Assembly: GCA_027533105.1 (NCBI GenBank)
Contig: JAPZTW010000002.1
Coordinates: 310,001-374,000, forward strand
Source: Sphingomonadaceae bacterium
GTDB taxonomy: Bacteria; Pseudomonadota; Alphaproteobacteria; Sphingomonadales; Sphingomonadaceae
Reading direction: 5' to 3'
Length of the DNA: 64,000 bases
Position numbers and translations under genes: made by a program. The notes under the pieces are model-generated. The model was not told the DNA's origin, ran no database searches, and saw only the letters and a list, made by a program, of their open reading frames with translations. Positions 38,429-47,370 of the stretch are shown piece after piece; positions within the stretch are counted from its first letter, which is position 1, and the number at the start of each line of letters is the position of its first letter.

Positions 38429-39130
38429 TCAATGTACTGGTACACTGCGAGCCAGCACGGTCGCCACCATTGCGCGCGCGGGGCGGAAGCCGAGCGATTC
38501 ATAAAGACCGATCGCAGCGGCGTTCCCGGCATAGGAATGGAGATAGGGCACGTCGCCGCGCGCCACCTGCTGGGCCATCACCCGGCGGATCAATGCGCCC
38601 GCGAGGCCGCGCCCGCGCTGATCGGGCCAGGTGCAGACTCCGCTGACTTCGGCCAGCCCCGGCGCTGGGCGCATCCGCTCCCCTGCCATGGCGAGCAGGC
38701 GCCCGTTTTCGCGGATGCCCCAGAACTGCCCGTAACGGTGCGTCAGCGGACCCCATGGGCCGGGTTCAGTCGCCAGCGCCAGCTCGGTCATTTCCGCGAC
38801 ATCGGCATCGCCCAGCGCTACGAAGGGGCCATCTCCGTCCCGCAACGGCGCAGGATTGTCCGCCACCATCTGCAACAGGGGCGCAACCCGCACCACGCGG
38901 GTGCCCGGCGGAGCGGGCCATTCCTCGCGCTCGACCAGCCAGACCGTGTCGTCCGGGCCGCCGAGCGTCGCGGCCAGCGCCGCCTGGGCCTCGTCGGACT
39001 GGTCCCGTGCCGCGGCAAACGGACCATAGCGCGGATCAATCCGCACCGCCGCACCGGTCGCCACGGCGAGGTGCGCCTGTGGCCCGTTCAGCATCGCCCA
39101 GACCGGACGCTCAAGCACTGCCGCGCTCAC
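38429..39130 (-). CDS. GNAT family N-acetyltransferase (FR47-like)
   Basis: The 233-residue protein has the acetyl-CoA motif VSGVCTWPDQRGRGLAGALIRRVMAQQ (R-G-R-G-L-A) and NAAAIGLYESLGF, a typical C-terminal FR47-like acyltransferase half. The N-terminal half is divergent. It starts with GTG at 39130 overlapping the recN stop (GTGA), so it is cotranscribed with recN. The substrate is unknown. Confidence 0.88.
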   Translation of the reverse strand: MSAAVLERPVWAMLNGPQAHLAVATGAAVRIDPRYGPFAAARDQSDEAQAALAATLGGPDDTVWLVEREEWPAPPGTRVVRVAPLLQMVADNPAPLRDGDGPFVALGDADVAEMTELALATEPGPWGPLTHRYGQFWGIRENGRLLAMAGERMRPAPGLAEVSGVCTWPDQRGRGLAGALIRRVMAQQVARGDVPYLHSYAGNAAAIGLYESLGFRPARAMVATVLARSVPVH

Positions 39131-40806
39131 ACCCCCTCCAGCAGTCGGTCGGCCTGGGCGCGGGCTTCCGCCGTCACTTCGGCGCCGGAGAGCATCCGGG
39201 CGATCTCCTCCTGCCGCCCGGCCGCATCAAGCAGGACTACCGAGGTGCGGGTGACGGTGCCCTCGCTCGACTTGGCGATCATGTAGTGCTGGCTGCCCCG
39301 CGCGGCGACCTGCGGGCTGTGGGTGACGGCCAGCAATTGCCCGCCGCCAGTACCGTTATTGGTCGCCAGCCGCGCGAGCCGCTCTCCAATCGCCGAGGCA
39401 ACCGCCCCGCCAACCCCGCGGTCAATCTCGTCGAAGATCACGGTCGCCGCCCCGCCCTGCTCGGCCAGTGCCACCTTGAGCGCGAGGATGAAGCGCGACA
39501 GCTCACCGCCCGAGGCAATCTTGGCCAGCGGCGCAAAGTCCGCGCCGGGGTTGGTCGAAATCAGGAATTCGACCGCATCGCTGCCCACCGGGCCCCAGCG
39601 TTCTTCGGGCAGCGCGGTAACGCTGGTGCGGAACTTGGCGGCATCGAGCTTGAGCGGGGCCAGCTCCGCCGCCACCGCCGCATCGAGCCGCCCCGCCGCC
39701 TCGCGCCGCTTTACGGAAAGCGCCTCGGCCAAGGCGCGATAAGCGGCCCCGGCGGCGCGAGCGGCGTCTTCCAGCTCTGCCAACCCCGCCTCGCCGCCCT
39801 CGATCGCGTCGAGCTGGGCGCGCAGCTCGCGAGCGACACGCGGCAAGTCATCGACCGTGCAATGATGCTTGCGAGCGGCAGCGCGCAGGTCGAACAGGCG
39901 GGTCTCGATCCGGTCGAGCTGGGCGGGATCGTGGCTCAGCGCCTCGGCGGCGCGGGCCAGACGGTCCTCCGCTTCACTCGCCTCGATTACCGAACGATCC
40001 AATGCTTCAAGCGCCTCGGCCAATAAGGGGTGTTCGCCCGCGATCCGGTCCAGCCGCCGGGCGGCAGCGCGCAGGGTCGCCAGCGCCGAATCCGATCCGG
40101 CCCAGAGGTGCTGCAATTCGGCGAGATCGCCCGACAGCCGCTCGCCCTTCTGCATGTCGGCCCGCGCGCCGGCCAGTTCCTCCTCCTCGCCTTCCACCGG
40201 GGCCAGCGCAGTCAGTTCCGCCAGGTGCGCCAGCAGCAGGTCGCGGTCGGCGCTGGCCTGCTCAAGCGCGGCGCGCGCAGTAGCAAGCGCATCTTCCGCC
40301 GCGCGCCATTCGCGCCAGGCCGCTTCCACGCCCGCAACGTCTCCCCCGGCATAGCGATCGAGCAAGACCCGGTGCCCGCGCGGATTGACCAGGCCGCGAT
40401 CATCGTGCTGGCCGTGCAGTTCGACCAGCGCCGGGGCCAGTTCGCGCAGCAGGGCCACCCCCACCGGCTGATCGTTGACGAAGGCCTTGGAACCGCCATC
40501 CGCCCTGACCCGGCGCTTGAGGATCAGCGGCTCGCCCGGTTCCAGGTCAACCTCGGCCTCGGCCAGGGCGGCGCGGAGCGGATCGGGCAAGCGGGCAAAT
40601 TCGAACGTGGCGGTAACGCTGGCCTGATCCTCACCCGCGCGGACCAGCCCCGAATCCGCCCGGTCCCCCAGCACCAGGCCGAGCGCATCGAGCAGGATCG
40701 ACTTGCCCGCCCCGGTCTCCCCGGTCAGCACGCCCAGCCCAGCCGAGAAATCGAGGTCGAGCGCCTCGATCAGAACGACATTGCGGATAGACAGGGTGGT
40801 CAACAT
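39127..40806 (-). CDS. recN: DNA repair protein RecN
   Basis: The 559-residue SMC-like ATPase has an N-terminal Walker A motif (GETGAGKS, residues 29-36), FVNDQPVGVALLRELAPALVELHGQHD, long coiled-coil helices in the middle, and a C-terminal ABC signature LASGGELSRFILALK and Walker B VIFDEIDRGVGG. It helps align broken DNA ends in double-strand break repair. It is read toward the GNAT gene, overlapping it. Confidence 0.96.
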   Translation of the reverse strand: MLTTLSIRNVVLIEALDLDFSAGLGVLTGETGAGKSILLDALGLVLGDRADSGLVRAGEDQASVTATFEFARLPDPLRAALAEAEVDLEPGEPLILKRRVRADGGSKAFVNDQPVGVALLRELAPALVELHGQHDDRGLVNPRGHRVLLDRYAGGDVAGVEAAWREWRAAEDALATARAALEQASADRDLLLAHLAELTALAPVEGEEEELAGARADMQKGERLSGDLAELQHLWAGSDSALATLRAAARRLDRIAGEHPLLAEALEALDRSVIEASEAEDRLARAAEALSHDPAQLDRIETRLFDLRAAARKHHCTVDDLPRVARELRAQLDAIEGGEAGLAELEDAARAAGAAYRALAEALSVKRREAAGRLDAAVAAELAPLKLDAAKFRTSVTALPEERWGPVGSDAVEFLISTNPGADFAPLAKIASGGELSRFILALKVALAEQGGAATVIFDEIDRGVGGAVASAIGERLARLATNNGTGGGQLLAVTHSPQVAARGSQHYMIAKSSEGTVTRTSVVLLDAAGRQEEIARMLSGAEVTAEARAQADRLLEGV

Positions 40807-40877
40807 GTTCGCGGGCTGTTCTAGCGAGCCACAGCGCGCAAGTCACCCCGGCTTGCACCGTCTGGCCACAGCCTAAG

Positions 40878-40905
40878 GAGCGGGACGGCACCAGCCGCCC
40901 CGCTC
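40878..40905. terminator. Imperfect hairpin after the TonB receptor
   Basis: GAGCGGGACGGC / GCCGCCCCGCTC form a 12-bp stem with one mismatch and a 4-nt loop (ACCA), 91 nt beyond the receptor stop and 72 nt upstream of recN. There is no T-run, so it may be a weak terminator. Confidence 0.35.
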
Positions 40906-40995
40906 CCGATTGCCGGTCCCCGGATGAAAGGGACCGTCAGCATCCCGACGGCGGCAGACGAGGAGAGGAGATCACCCGCCGCCGGTCTGCAAGGG

Positions 40996-43437
40996 CTAGA
41001 GCGACAGCTTGAGCGTCGCCCCGAAAGTGCGCGGATCGCCCGGCTGGCCGACGATCAGGCCGACATTGCTGGGCGCGACCTGCAGCAGGTCGAAATAGTT
41101 CACCGCAAACACGTTGCGCACCCAGCCATAAAGATCGAGGCCGTCGCCGCGGAAACCGAGGCGCAGGTTGGTCAGCGCATAGCCATCGACATTGGTGTAG
41201 ATCGACGGCGAGGGGTTGGACGAAAAGTCCGAGCGGTAATTGCCGTCGACCCCCAGATAGACCTGCCCATCTTTGCCAAAGGCGGAGACCGGCACATTCG
41301 CCTCAGCCCCATAGGAGAAGGCCCATTTCGACACGCCGGGCAGGCGCTGGCCGGAGATATCGCAATTGGCCGGGCTGAGGCCGCCGGGAGTGCCCGGCGC
41401 GCTCGGGCTCTGCCCCGCCCCCACGGTGGTGCCGCCAGCCAGTTCCGGCGGGCACGGCGCATCGACAAAGCGGACGTACTTCGCATCGGTATAGGCGGCA
41501 TTGGCATAGGCGCTGAACCGGTCGCTGGCCCGGATCTTGAAGTCCGCCTCAAGCCCCTGTGACCGGACCTTGTCGGCATTGGCCAAATAGCCGCGCAACA
41601 CACCCAATTGGCCATTGGTGACAGTGGCCTGGTAGTCCGAGATTTCGGTCAGGAAAGCCGTGACATTGAATGTCGCCCGCCGGTCAAGGAACTGGGTCTT
41701 CAGCCCCGCCTCGAAGTGGTTGACCGATTCCGGCCGGATCGTGCCCGCCGAAAGGATCGGGTTGCCGGCGGCATCGGTCGGCAGGCCATTCTGGTTGATC
41801 CCCACCGTCTTGAAGCTTTTGGCATAGGTGGCATAGGCCAGCACATCGGGCGCCAGCTTGTAATTGACGTTCAGGTCATAGCTGAAATTCCAGTCGCTGA
41901 CCGAAGGGGCGCTGATCTGCGGCTGATAGACACCCAGCCGCGCGGTGCGCACTGCGCTGGGGGGTGCCGCAGCCACATCGTTGCCCAGGGCATCGAGCAC
42001 CCGCCGCTGATAGAATCCCGACTTCTTGTCGTAATTGAGCCGCAGGCCCGGCTGGATCGTCAGGGCATCGGTAACCTTCCAGCTGACCTGACCGAACAGC
42101 GCCGCGCTGGTGCTTTTCAGGTACTGCGTGTTGCGCGCGGTCAGCCCGGCCAGGACCGTGGGATCTAGCGAGAGCGCCCCGGTCAGGTTCCAGCGGCTGG
42201 CATTGGCACCCTGTTGCTCCACCCCTTGCGTATCGATCCGCTGGTGGAAGCCGAACAGCCCGGCCACGAAATCGAACCGCTCGCCGGTGTGGTTATAGCG
42301 AAACTCCTGGCTGTACTGGTCCTGCTGTGAGGGGTTCTGCGATCGCGCGACGATCGACAGGCCGGTGAAATCGCGGTCGTTCTCGGGCTTCCAGTCCCAG
42401 AACCGCCAGGCGCTGATCGCGGTCAGCGTGCCATCGCCCAGGTCCCACTTCACCCGCAGCGATGCGCCGCCGATCTTGTTACCGGCATTCAGGCTGGCGT
42501 CGATGTCAGTCAGCCGGTCGAACGGATTGCGGCTGACCACCTGGTAGTTCTGCAGCGCGGCCAGCGCCTCATACTGCCTTGCCAGCGCCCGCTGGGTCAG
42601 CCCGGTGCGGACGAAGACCGTGCCGCAGCATTCGGGATCCTGCCAGCTGTAATCGCCGGAAAGGGTGATCGAAAGGTTCTCGCTCGCCTCGAACAGCAGC
42701 TGGGCGCGCAGGCCCTTGTTGTCCTGCTCGTTGATGTAGCGATCGGTCGTGACATTGAAGATCGTGCCGCGCCGGCTGGTGAAGGCACCCGCCAGCCGCA
42801 CCGCCACCTTGCTGGACAGCGGGCCGGAAACCGCAGCCTTGGCCTGGGTGAAATCGAGATTGCCCAGCGTCAGCTCGGCCCGCGCCTCGAAATCGAAAGT
42901 CGGCTGGTTGGTGGTGATGTTGATCGCCCCGGCCGTGGTGTTCTTGCCATAAAGCGTGCCCTGCGGCCCGCGCAGCACCTCGACCTGTTCGACATCGAGG
43001 AAGTCGAACGTCGCGGCGGCGACCCGCGCGTTGTAGACATCGTCGACATAGATCCCGACGCCCTGCTCGAACCCGTCGCTGGTCAGGCCAAAAGGCACGC
43101 CCAGGCCGCGGATATTGACCGCCGTGTTGCGGGGGTTGGACGTATAGACCTGCAAGGTCGGGGCCAGCGATTGCAGCTTCACCACGTTGAAGTTGCCGGT
43201 CGCTTCGATGGAATCGCCCCGGATCACCGAGATCGCCAGCGGCACCGATTGCGCGGTTTCCTGGCGGCGGCGGGCGGTGACGATGATCACATCGCCGGAT
43301 TCGCGGGTGGCGGAACCGGCTTCAGGCCCCTGCTCCTCGGCGGCGGGCGCCGTGGCTTCGATTTCGGTGGCATGGGCCATGCCCGGCAGCGAGATGGCGG
43401 TGGTGGCAAACAGGACGGATCGGACGAACGGATGCAT
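40996..43437 (-). CDS. TonB-dependent receptor, 813 residues
   Basis: The protein has a signal peptide (MHPFVRSVLFATTAISLPGMAHA), a TonB-box-like DVIIVTARRRQ, and a plug with VPLAISVIRGDSI, LQSLAPTLQVYTS, VNIRGLGVP and VEQVEVLRGPQGTLYGKNTTAGAINI. The beta-barrel ends in GATLKLSL. The ATG at 43437 is preceded by GGAG 8 nt away. It is read from an upstream DUF2292 gene and Rrf2 regulator on the same strand, with a 95-nt intercistronic gap holding a strong hairpin. Association with an Rrf2/DUF2292 unit hints at uptake of a sulfur or iron compound, which is inference. Confidence 0.95.
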   Translation of the reverse strand: MHPFVRSVLFATTAISLPGMAHATEIEATAPAAEEQGPEAGSATRESGDVIIVTARRRQETAQSVPLAISVIRGDSIEATGNFNVVKLQSLAPTLQVYTSNPRNTAVNIRGLGVPFGLTSDGFEQGVGIYVDDVYNARVAAATFDFLDVEQVEVLRGPQGTLYGKNTTAGAINITTNQPTFDFEARAELTLGNLDFTQAKAAVSGPLSSKVAVRLAGAFTSRRGTIFNVTTDRYINEQDNKGLRAQLLFEASENLSITLSGDYSWQDPECCGTVFVRTGLTQRALARQYEALAALQNYQVVSRNPFDRLTDIDASLNAGNKIGGASLRVKWDLGDGTLTAISAWRFWDWKPENDRDFTGLSIVARSQNPSQQDQYSQEFRYNHTGERFDFVAGLFGFHQRIDTQGVEQQGANASRWNLTGALSLDPTVLAGLTARNTQYLKSTSAALFGQVSWKVTDALTIQPGLRLNYDKKSGFYQRRVLDALGNDVAAAPPSAVRTARLGVYQPQISAPSVSDWNFSYDLNVNYKLAPDVLAYATYAKSFKTVGINQNGLPTDAAGNPILSAGTIRPESVNHFEAGLKTQFLDRRATFNVTAFLTEISDYQATVTNGQLGVLRGYLANADKVRSQGLEADFKIRASDRFSAYANAAYTDAKYVRFVDAPCPPELAGGTTVGAGQSPSAPGTPGGLSPANCDISGQRLPGVSKWAFSYGAEANVPVSAFGKDGQVYLGVDGNYRSDFSSNPSPSIYTNVDGYALTNLRLGFRGDGLDLYGWVRNVFAVNYFDLLQVAPSNVGLIVGQPGDPRTFGATLKLSL

Positions 43438-43494
43438 GACTCGGCTCCAGGTTGGGTCGGGTCGCATCCGGCGGTCCGGTCTGCGTCAATGGTG

Positions 43495-43524
43495 GCGGGA
43501 CCGGCCATGCGCTGCCGGTCCCGC
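43495..43524. other. Intercistronic hairpin between the DUF2292 gene and TonB receptor
   Basis: A perfect 11-bp stem (GCGGGACCGGC / GCCGGTCCCGC) with an 8-nt loop lies 9 nt after the DUF2292 stop. No T-run follows on the minus strand, so it is more likely an mRNA processing, stability or attenuation element than a full terminator. Confidence 0.6.
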
Positions 43525-43532
43525 AAGGCAAT

Positions 43533-43715
43533 TCAGGCGAAGCGCTTGCGCTCGGTCACTTCGAGCTGGACCACCCGGCCGTCGTGAACGACCAGCTGGA
43601 CCACCCCGAATTGCAATCGTCCGACCGCCTCGGCCACCGCATGCAGCGCGGCCTCGGTCGGATTGCCTGGCACCGGTTGCGGCGGGCTGGCCGGCAGGGG
43701 TCGAGTGCTGCGCAT
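43533..43715 (-). CDS. Small YezD/DUF2292 protein
   Basis: A 60-residue protein. Its C-terminal part (ALHAVAEAVGRLQFGVVQLVVHDGRVVQLEVTERKRF) has the DUF2292/YezD pattern of a short helix, G-V/S-V strand, HDGRVVQLE turn and basic end. Family function is unknown, but such genes often sit with sulfur-assimilation genes. AAGGA lies 10 nt before the ATG at 43715. It lies between the Rrf2 regulator and the TonB receptor on the same strand. Confidence 0.82.
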   Translation of the reverse strand: MRSTRPLPASPPQPVPGNPTEAALHAVAEAVGRLQFGVVQLVVHDGRVVQLEVTERKRFA

Positions 43716-43742
43716 CGGACGATTCCTTTCGCCGCCGAAGCT

Positions 43743-43772
43743 ATCTCAACCCTTTCACTAGACAATAGAGAT
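43743..43772. promoter_or_regulatory. Candidate Rrf2 operator/promoter region of the DUF2292-TonB unit
   Basis: The 114-bp gap upstream of the DUF2292 gene is AT-rich and holds ATCTC (43743-43747) inverted as GAGAT (43768-43772), with CACTAGACAATAG between. An Rrf2 gene is the immediate upstream neighbour, so a binding site is expected here. The exact site cannot be defined. Confidence 0.3.
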
Positions 43773-43829
43773 TTTGCTTTGCGACGACGAAGCGCCGCTT
43801 TCTTGCGTCAGCCGGATTCAGCCGGAATT

Positions 43830-44264
43830 TCAGGTGCCTGCGAAGGGCGGTTCCAGCGTGATTTCGTCAGCCAGGGTCATCCGGTCGAGCATGGCGGCCA
43901 TTTCGTCACGCAGGGTCAGCATCAGGCCGCGCAGGCGGCATTCGGCCTCGGGCAGGCAATTGTTGCAGTGTTCGTGCGCGTTGCGGCTGGCGCAGGGGAC
44001 CAGGGCCAGGCTGCCACGGGTCAGACGGATGATGTCGCCATAGCGGATGTCGACCGGGGGCAAGGCCAGCTCATAACCGCCATCCCGGCCGCGCGTGGAA
44101 TTGATCAGCCCTTCGCGCACCATTTCCGCAAGGATCACGGTCAGGAACTTGCGCGGGATGTTCTGCGCCTCGGCAATCGCATCCAGCCGGATCGGCCCCT
44201 CGCGCCAGTGGTCGGCGAGGTGCTGCAGCGCACGGATGGTATAGCGGGTTTTCTGCGAAAGCAT
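43830..44264 (-). CDS. Rrf2 family transcriptional regulator with four cysteines
   Basis: The 144-residue protein has the Rrf2 winged helix (MLSQKTRYTIRALQHLADH ... IPRKFLTVILAEMVREGLINSTRGRDGGYEL). In place of the IscR cluster spacing it has Cys at about residues 91, 100, 103 and 109 (PCASRNAHEHC, NNCLPEAEC), which can bind an Fe-S cluster or sense thiols. It should repress nearby genes in response to redox, iron or sulfur state. The DUF2292-TonB unit follows on the same strand. The ATG at 44264 is preferred over a GTG three codons upstream. Confidence 0.9.
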   Translation of the reverse strand: MLSQKTRYTIRALQHLADHWREGPIRLDAIAEAQNIPRKFLTVILAEMVREGLINSTRGRDGGYELALPPVDIRYGDIIRLTRGSLALVPCASRNAHEHCNNCLPEAECRLRGLMLTLRDEMAAMLDRMTLADEITLEPPFAGT

Positions 44265-44344
44265 GGCCGACACGCATTGAGCGCGCCTTGTCGCAGAATG
44301 TCAACCTGTGGAGTAGAAATCCGACACAATCCGTCGGCCGTAGA

Positions 44345-45142
44345 TCAGCTCGCTGACGTGTCCGGCGCGTGCTTCTGCATCAGTTCGAAGGCCTTCTGGT
44401 ACCATTCGCTGCCGGGATAGTTCGCCCCCAGCACGGCTGCCGCCTTCTGCGCTTCGGTCGGGATCCCGATCGCCAGGTTGGTTTCGACCAGGCGATAGAG
44501 CGCTTCGGGCGTATGGCTGGTGGTCTGGTACCCTTCGACGACATTGCGGAAGCGCAGGCTGGCAGCCAGCCAGCGGCCCGACCGTTCATAGAAGCGCCCG
44601 ATCTCCATTTCCTTGCCGGCGAGGTGATCGTTGACCAGGTCGATCTTCAGCCGCGCATCGCTGGCATAACGGGTGTTCGGGTAGCGCCGCACCACCTCGT
44701 TCATGGCATCGAGTGCCTGCTTGGTGATCTTCTGGTCACGGCTTACGTCGCTGATCTGCTCGTAATAGGACAGCCCGATCAGGTAATAGGCATAAGGCGC
44801 ATCGCGGTTGCCGGGATGGATCGACAGGAACCGCTGCGCCGACTGGATCGCCTTGGTGTAATCGCGCGCCACGTAATAGGAAAAGGCGCTCATCAGCTGG
44901 GCACGGCGGGCCCAGGGCGAATAGGGATGCTGGCGCTCCACCTCGTCGAACAGGGCTGCGGCCAGCTTGGTATCGCCACGATCGAGCCGGTCCTTGGCCG
45001 CGCTGTAAAGCGTGTCCACGTCGCGGGCGACGAAGGCGGTATCCTTCACCTGGTTGCCCCGACCGGCGCACCCGGCGGTCAGCACGGTGGCCGCAGCGGC
45101 GGTGGCGATCAGGGCGAGCTTCAGCGGCGAACGATCAGACAT
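44345..45142 (-). CDS. bamD: Outer-membrane assembly lipoprotein BamD
   Basis: The 265-residue protein has a lipobox (TVLTAGCAG) and five TPR-like repeats with the BamD patterns DTLYSAAKDRLDRGDTKLAAALFDEVERQHPYSPWARRAQLMSAFSYYVARDYTKAI split over the first repeats, YAYYLIGLSYYEQI, and RRYPNTRYASDARLKID. It is an essential part of the BAM complex that inserts beta-barrels, including the TonB receptors here. A weak ribosome-binding site lies upstream. It is a single gene downstream of the membrane regulator gene. Confidence 0.95.
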   Translation of the reverse strand: MSDRSPLKLALIATAAAATVLTAGCAGRGNQVKDTAFVARDVDTLYSAAKDRLDRGDTKLAAALFDEVERQHPYSPWARRAQLMSAFSYYVARDYTKAIQSAQRFLSIHPGNRDAPYAYYLIGLSYYEQISDVSRDQKITKQALDAMNEVVRRYPNTRYASDARLKIDLVNDHLAGKEMEIGRFYERSGRWLAASLRFRNVVEGYQTTSHTPEALYRLVETNLAIGIPTEAQKAAAVLGANYPGSEWYQKAFELMQKHAPDTSAS

Positions 45143-45233
45143 GGCCGCAGCCTATAACCAGAGCGCGCATGAACGCCAAGTGAAGTTGCGGCGGTTTTCC
45201 CGCTCGCTGCGCCAGCAAGTGGAATTCATGCCC

Positions 45234-46919
45234 TTAATCCGTCAGGATCGGCTTCAGCCAGTCGCGCATGCGTTGCTTCACCGGTGGGGCGGCCGGCATG
45301 CGATCGATCAGGAAATTGTCGTCCCAGGTTGTAATAGAACGCTTGGACTTGGAATGCTCCCAGTTGGCCCGGGCCCGGTCAAGCTGGCCGGTCCGGGCAT
45401 AGTAGGCCGCACGGGCCAGGTCGCTCCAGGCCGAAGTCTGATCGCCCGCCGAAATAACCGCCAGTGCCCGGCCAGCTGCGGCGACATCGTCACGCATCAT
45501 CGCCGCGATGAACTTGCCCAGGTAATAGCGCGGCGGCGGAGTCAACGGATGCCTGGCGACCGCCTCATCGATCAGGCGCTCACCTTCAGGATCGCCGCCC
45601 AGCGTCACCAGGACACCCACCGCACCCGTGAAATCGGGATTAAGCAGGTCGCCGGCGCGCAACCGAGCCAGGACTTGCCGCATCGCGGCAACGTCCCCGC
45701 GCTGGCCATGAACCCTCGCCAGGGCGAGCAGGATATGTCGCGAACGGGGATTGGTAACCTTTGCCGCCTCGAGAATGCGGGCAGCATCCTCCAGCGCGGC
45801 GTTGCGCTGGCTTTCCAGCGGCCTGACAATCGCTTCATTGGCCAGGACCCAACCATAGAGCGATATGGCCATCGCATCCTGCGGGGCCTGTTCGTACCAG
45901 GCGGTGGCACAGGTCTTGAGCTGGTCATCCCGCAGCCCGCCACTGACCATCAGCGCCGAACTGAACCGCAACCAGCAGCGATAGGGCGTGTCCGGCTCGC
46001 CGCCTCGGGCGCGGGCATCCGCATGAGCAATGCCGGAGAAGCCGAACATCTTGAACGCTTCGCGCCTGGCCAGTTCCGTGGCAGCGGGGCTGGCGGGCGC
46101 TGGCAGGTCCAACCGGTCCACCACGGTCTGCCGATTTTCGCGCAGGTCAACCAGTTCCAGGTTTATGCCGTCGTCATCCGGAGTGGAGACAGATGAAATC
46201 CTGACCTTGTGCGTAACCTTGGCAGCTGGCGCATCGGCCAGGCTGACGATTTCGTACTGGGCCATGGCGCCGCGCAGATCATCGGCAAACGCATTGAGCC
46301 GCGCCTGCTGGGCGGGATTGGCCGCAGGTACAGTTTCGATCAGCAGGACCGGAAAGTCCCAAGTCTGCCACTTGTCCGCGGTCGTATCGCCCCGGTAGAG
46401 CCACATGCCGACCAACACGCCGACCACCATTGCCGTCAGAGCCAAAGCTGCAACGTTACGCCATTTGCGCCAATAGCGCCAATTGCCCCAGGTTGGCCGA
46501 ATGCCCTCGGCAGGCAACCGCTCGGTTTGCGAGGCGGGCCTGGCATCGATTGCCGTGCCATTCGCAATCAGCGTCACCTCATACGAACCCTGCGGCACGT
46601 CCAGCCGCATGGGACGATCGGCCCCATCCTCGCGATAGAAGTCATCGAGGCGCCGGCGCAGCCGGGCCACAAGCACGCGGGCGTAAGTGTTGACCTGGGG
46701 ATCGAAGTCCGGTGACCGGCCCAGCCCCTCTACCGCCACGGTATAGGACTTGAGCCGCTCCCCATCGCCCGAGAGGCTCGCTTCAACCAGGTAGCGGATC
46801 AGGCGGGAAAGAGCAGGTGAACGCGCAAAGGCCGGATCAGCCAGCACGGCTTCCAGTTCGGCGCGAAACAGCTCTGTTTGACGCAGACTTTCGTCCGCCT
46901 CGAATTCTCTCTCTGTCAC
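45234..46919 (-). CDS. Membrane-anchored winged-helix-like regulator with periplasmic TPR-like domain
   Basis: The 561-residue protein has an N-terminal domain of about 120 residues (ELFRAELEAVLADPAFARSPALSRLIRYLVEASLSG ... VPQGSYEVTL) of a kind seen in CadC-like one-component regulators. A single membrane helix follows (residues about 158-182, NVAALALTAMVVGVLVGMWLY), then a large periplasmic part with TPR-like helices and LLAL/GDVAAMRQVLARL repeats. Such proteins sense an envelope signal and may act on DNA from the membrane. The start is GTG at 46919. The ligand and targets are unknown. Confidence 0.75.
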   Translation of the reverse strand: MTEREFEADESLRQTELFRAELEAVLADPAFARSPALSRLIRYLVEASLSGDGERLKSYTVAVEGLGRSPDFDPQVNTYARVLVARLRRRLDDFYREDGADRPMRLDVPQGSYEVTLIANGTAIDARPASQTERLPAEGIRPTWGNWRYWRKWRNVAALALTAMVVGVLVGMWLYRGDTTADKWQTWDFPVLLIETVPAANPAQQARLNAFADDLRGAMAQYEIVSLADAPAAKVTHKVRISSVSTPDDDGINLELVDLRENRQTVVDRLDLPAPASPAATELARREAFKMFGFSGIAHADARARGGEPDTPYRCWLRFSSALMVSGGLRDDQLKTCATAWYEQAPQDAMAISLYGWVLANEAIVRPLESQRNAALEDAARILEAAKVTNPRSRHILLALARVHGQRGDVAAMRQVLARLRAGDLLNPDFTGAVGVLVTLGGDPEGERLIDEAVARHPLTPPPRYYLGKFIAAMMRDDVAAAGRALAVISAGDQTSAWSDLARAAYYARTGQLDRARANWEHSKSKRSITTWDDNFLIDRMPAAPPVKQRMRDWLKPILTD

Positions 46920-47370
46920 GATCTGACTATCTTGATCGGAGTCGATGTCAAAAGCCCCTTAAATGCCAGAGCCTTACTCCGTCTCATGTAACTGTAAATA
47001 CTCGGCACCCGGCGAGGAGGCAATCAGTACATCTACGGTCCCCTCTGATGCCATCCGGATCCAGCCAAAGAGCGCCGTTAACTAATACCAAGCAACCTCG
47101 CGGTGCACGGTTACTGCCACAGCCTCCGTTTCAGCTGCAAATGACTGAACTTTGTTAATCTTTGTTAGCAAACGCGCCGCGTTTTTGTCCCCGCAAACTG
47201 GCCCACGAGCCCTCAAGTTGGCTGGCCACGCAACCCCGATGAAACCTTGGTGAAACGGTTTCAAACTTCTCCCCTCGCGGCGGGTCAATCAGGGTTAGCA
47301 CGTAACGCACCGTGATCGGTCTACGGCTCAGCTAAGCCACGAAGCTGCATCCGAGGGAGAACCAGTCCAA
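46920..47370. other. 451-bp intergenic region upstream of the small gene/LuxR pair
   Basis: No gene supported here. It is AT-richer than average and holds GAAACC-N10-GGTTTC (47241-47262), TTTGTTAATC followed by TTTGTTAGC (a direct repeat near 47150) and TTAACTAATACC. It must contain the promoter for the 47371 gene and possibly one for the membrane regulator. No hairpin typical of a known riboswitch could be fixed by eye. Confidence 0.5.

Noticed and set aside
46817..47158. Open frame of 113 codons overlapping the start of the membrane regulator
   Set aside because: No ribosome-binding site, no similarity, and it overlaps the well-supported regulator start on the opposite strand.
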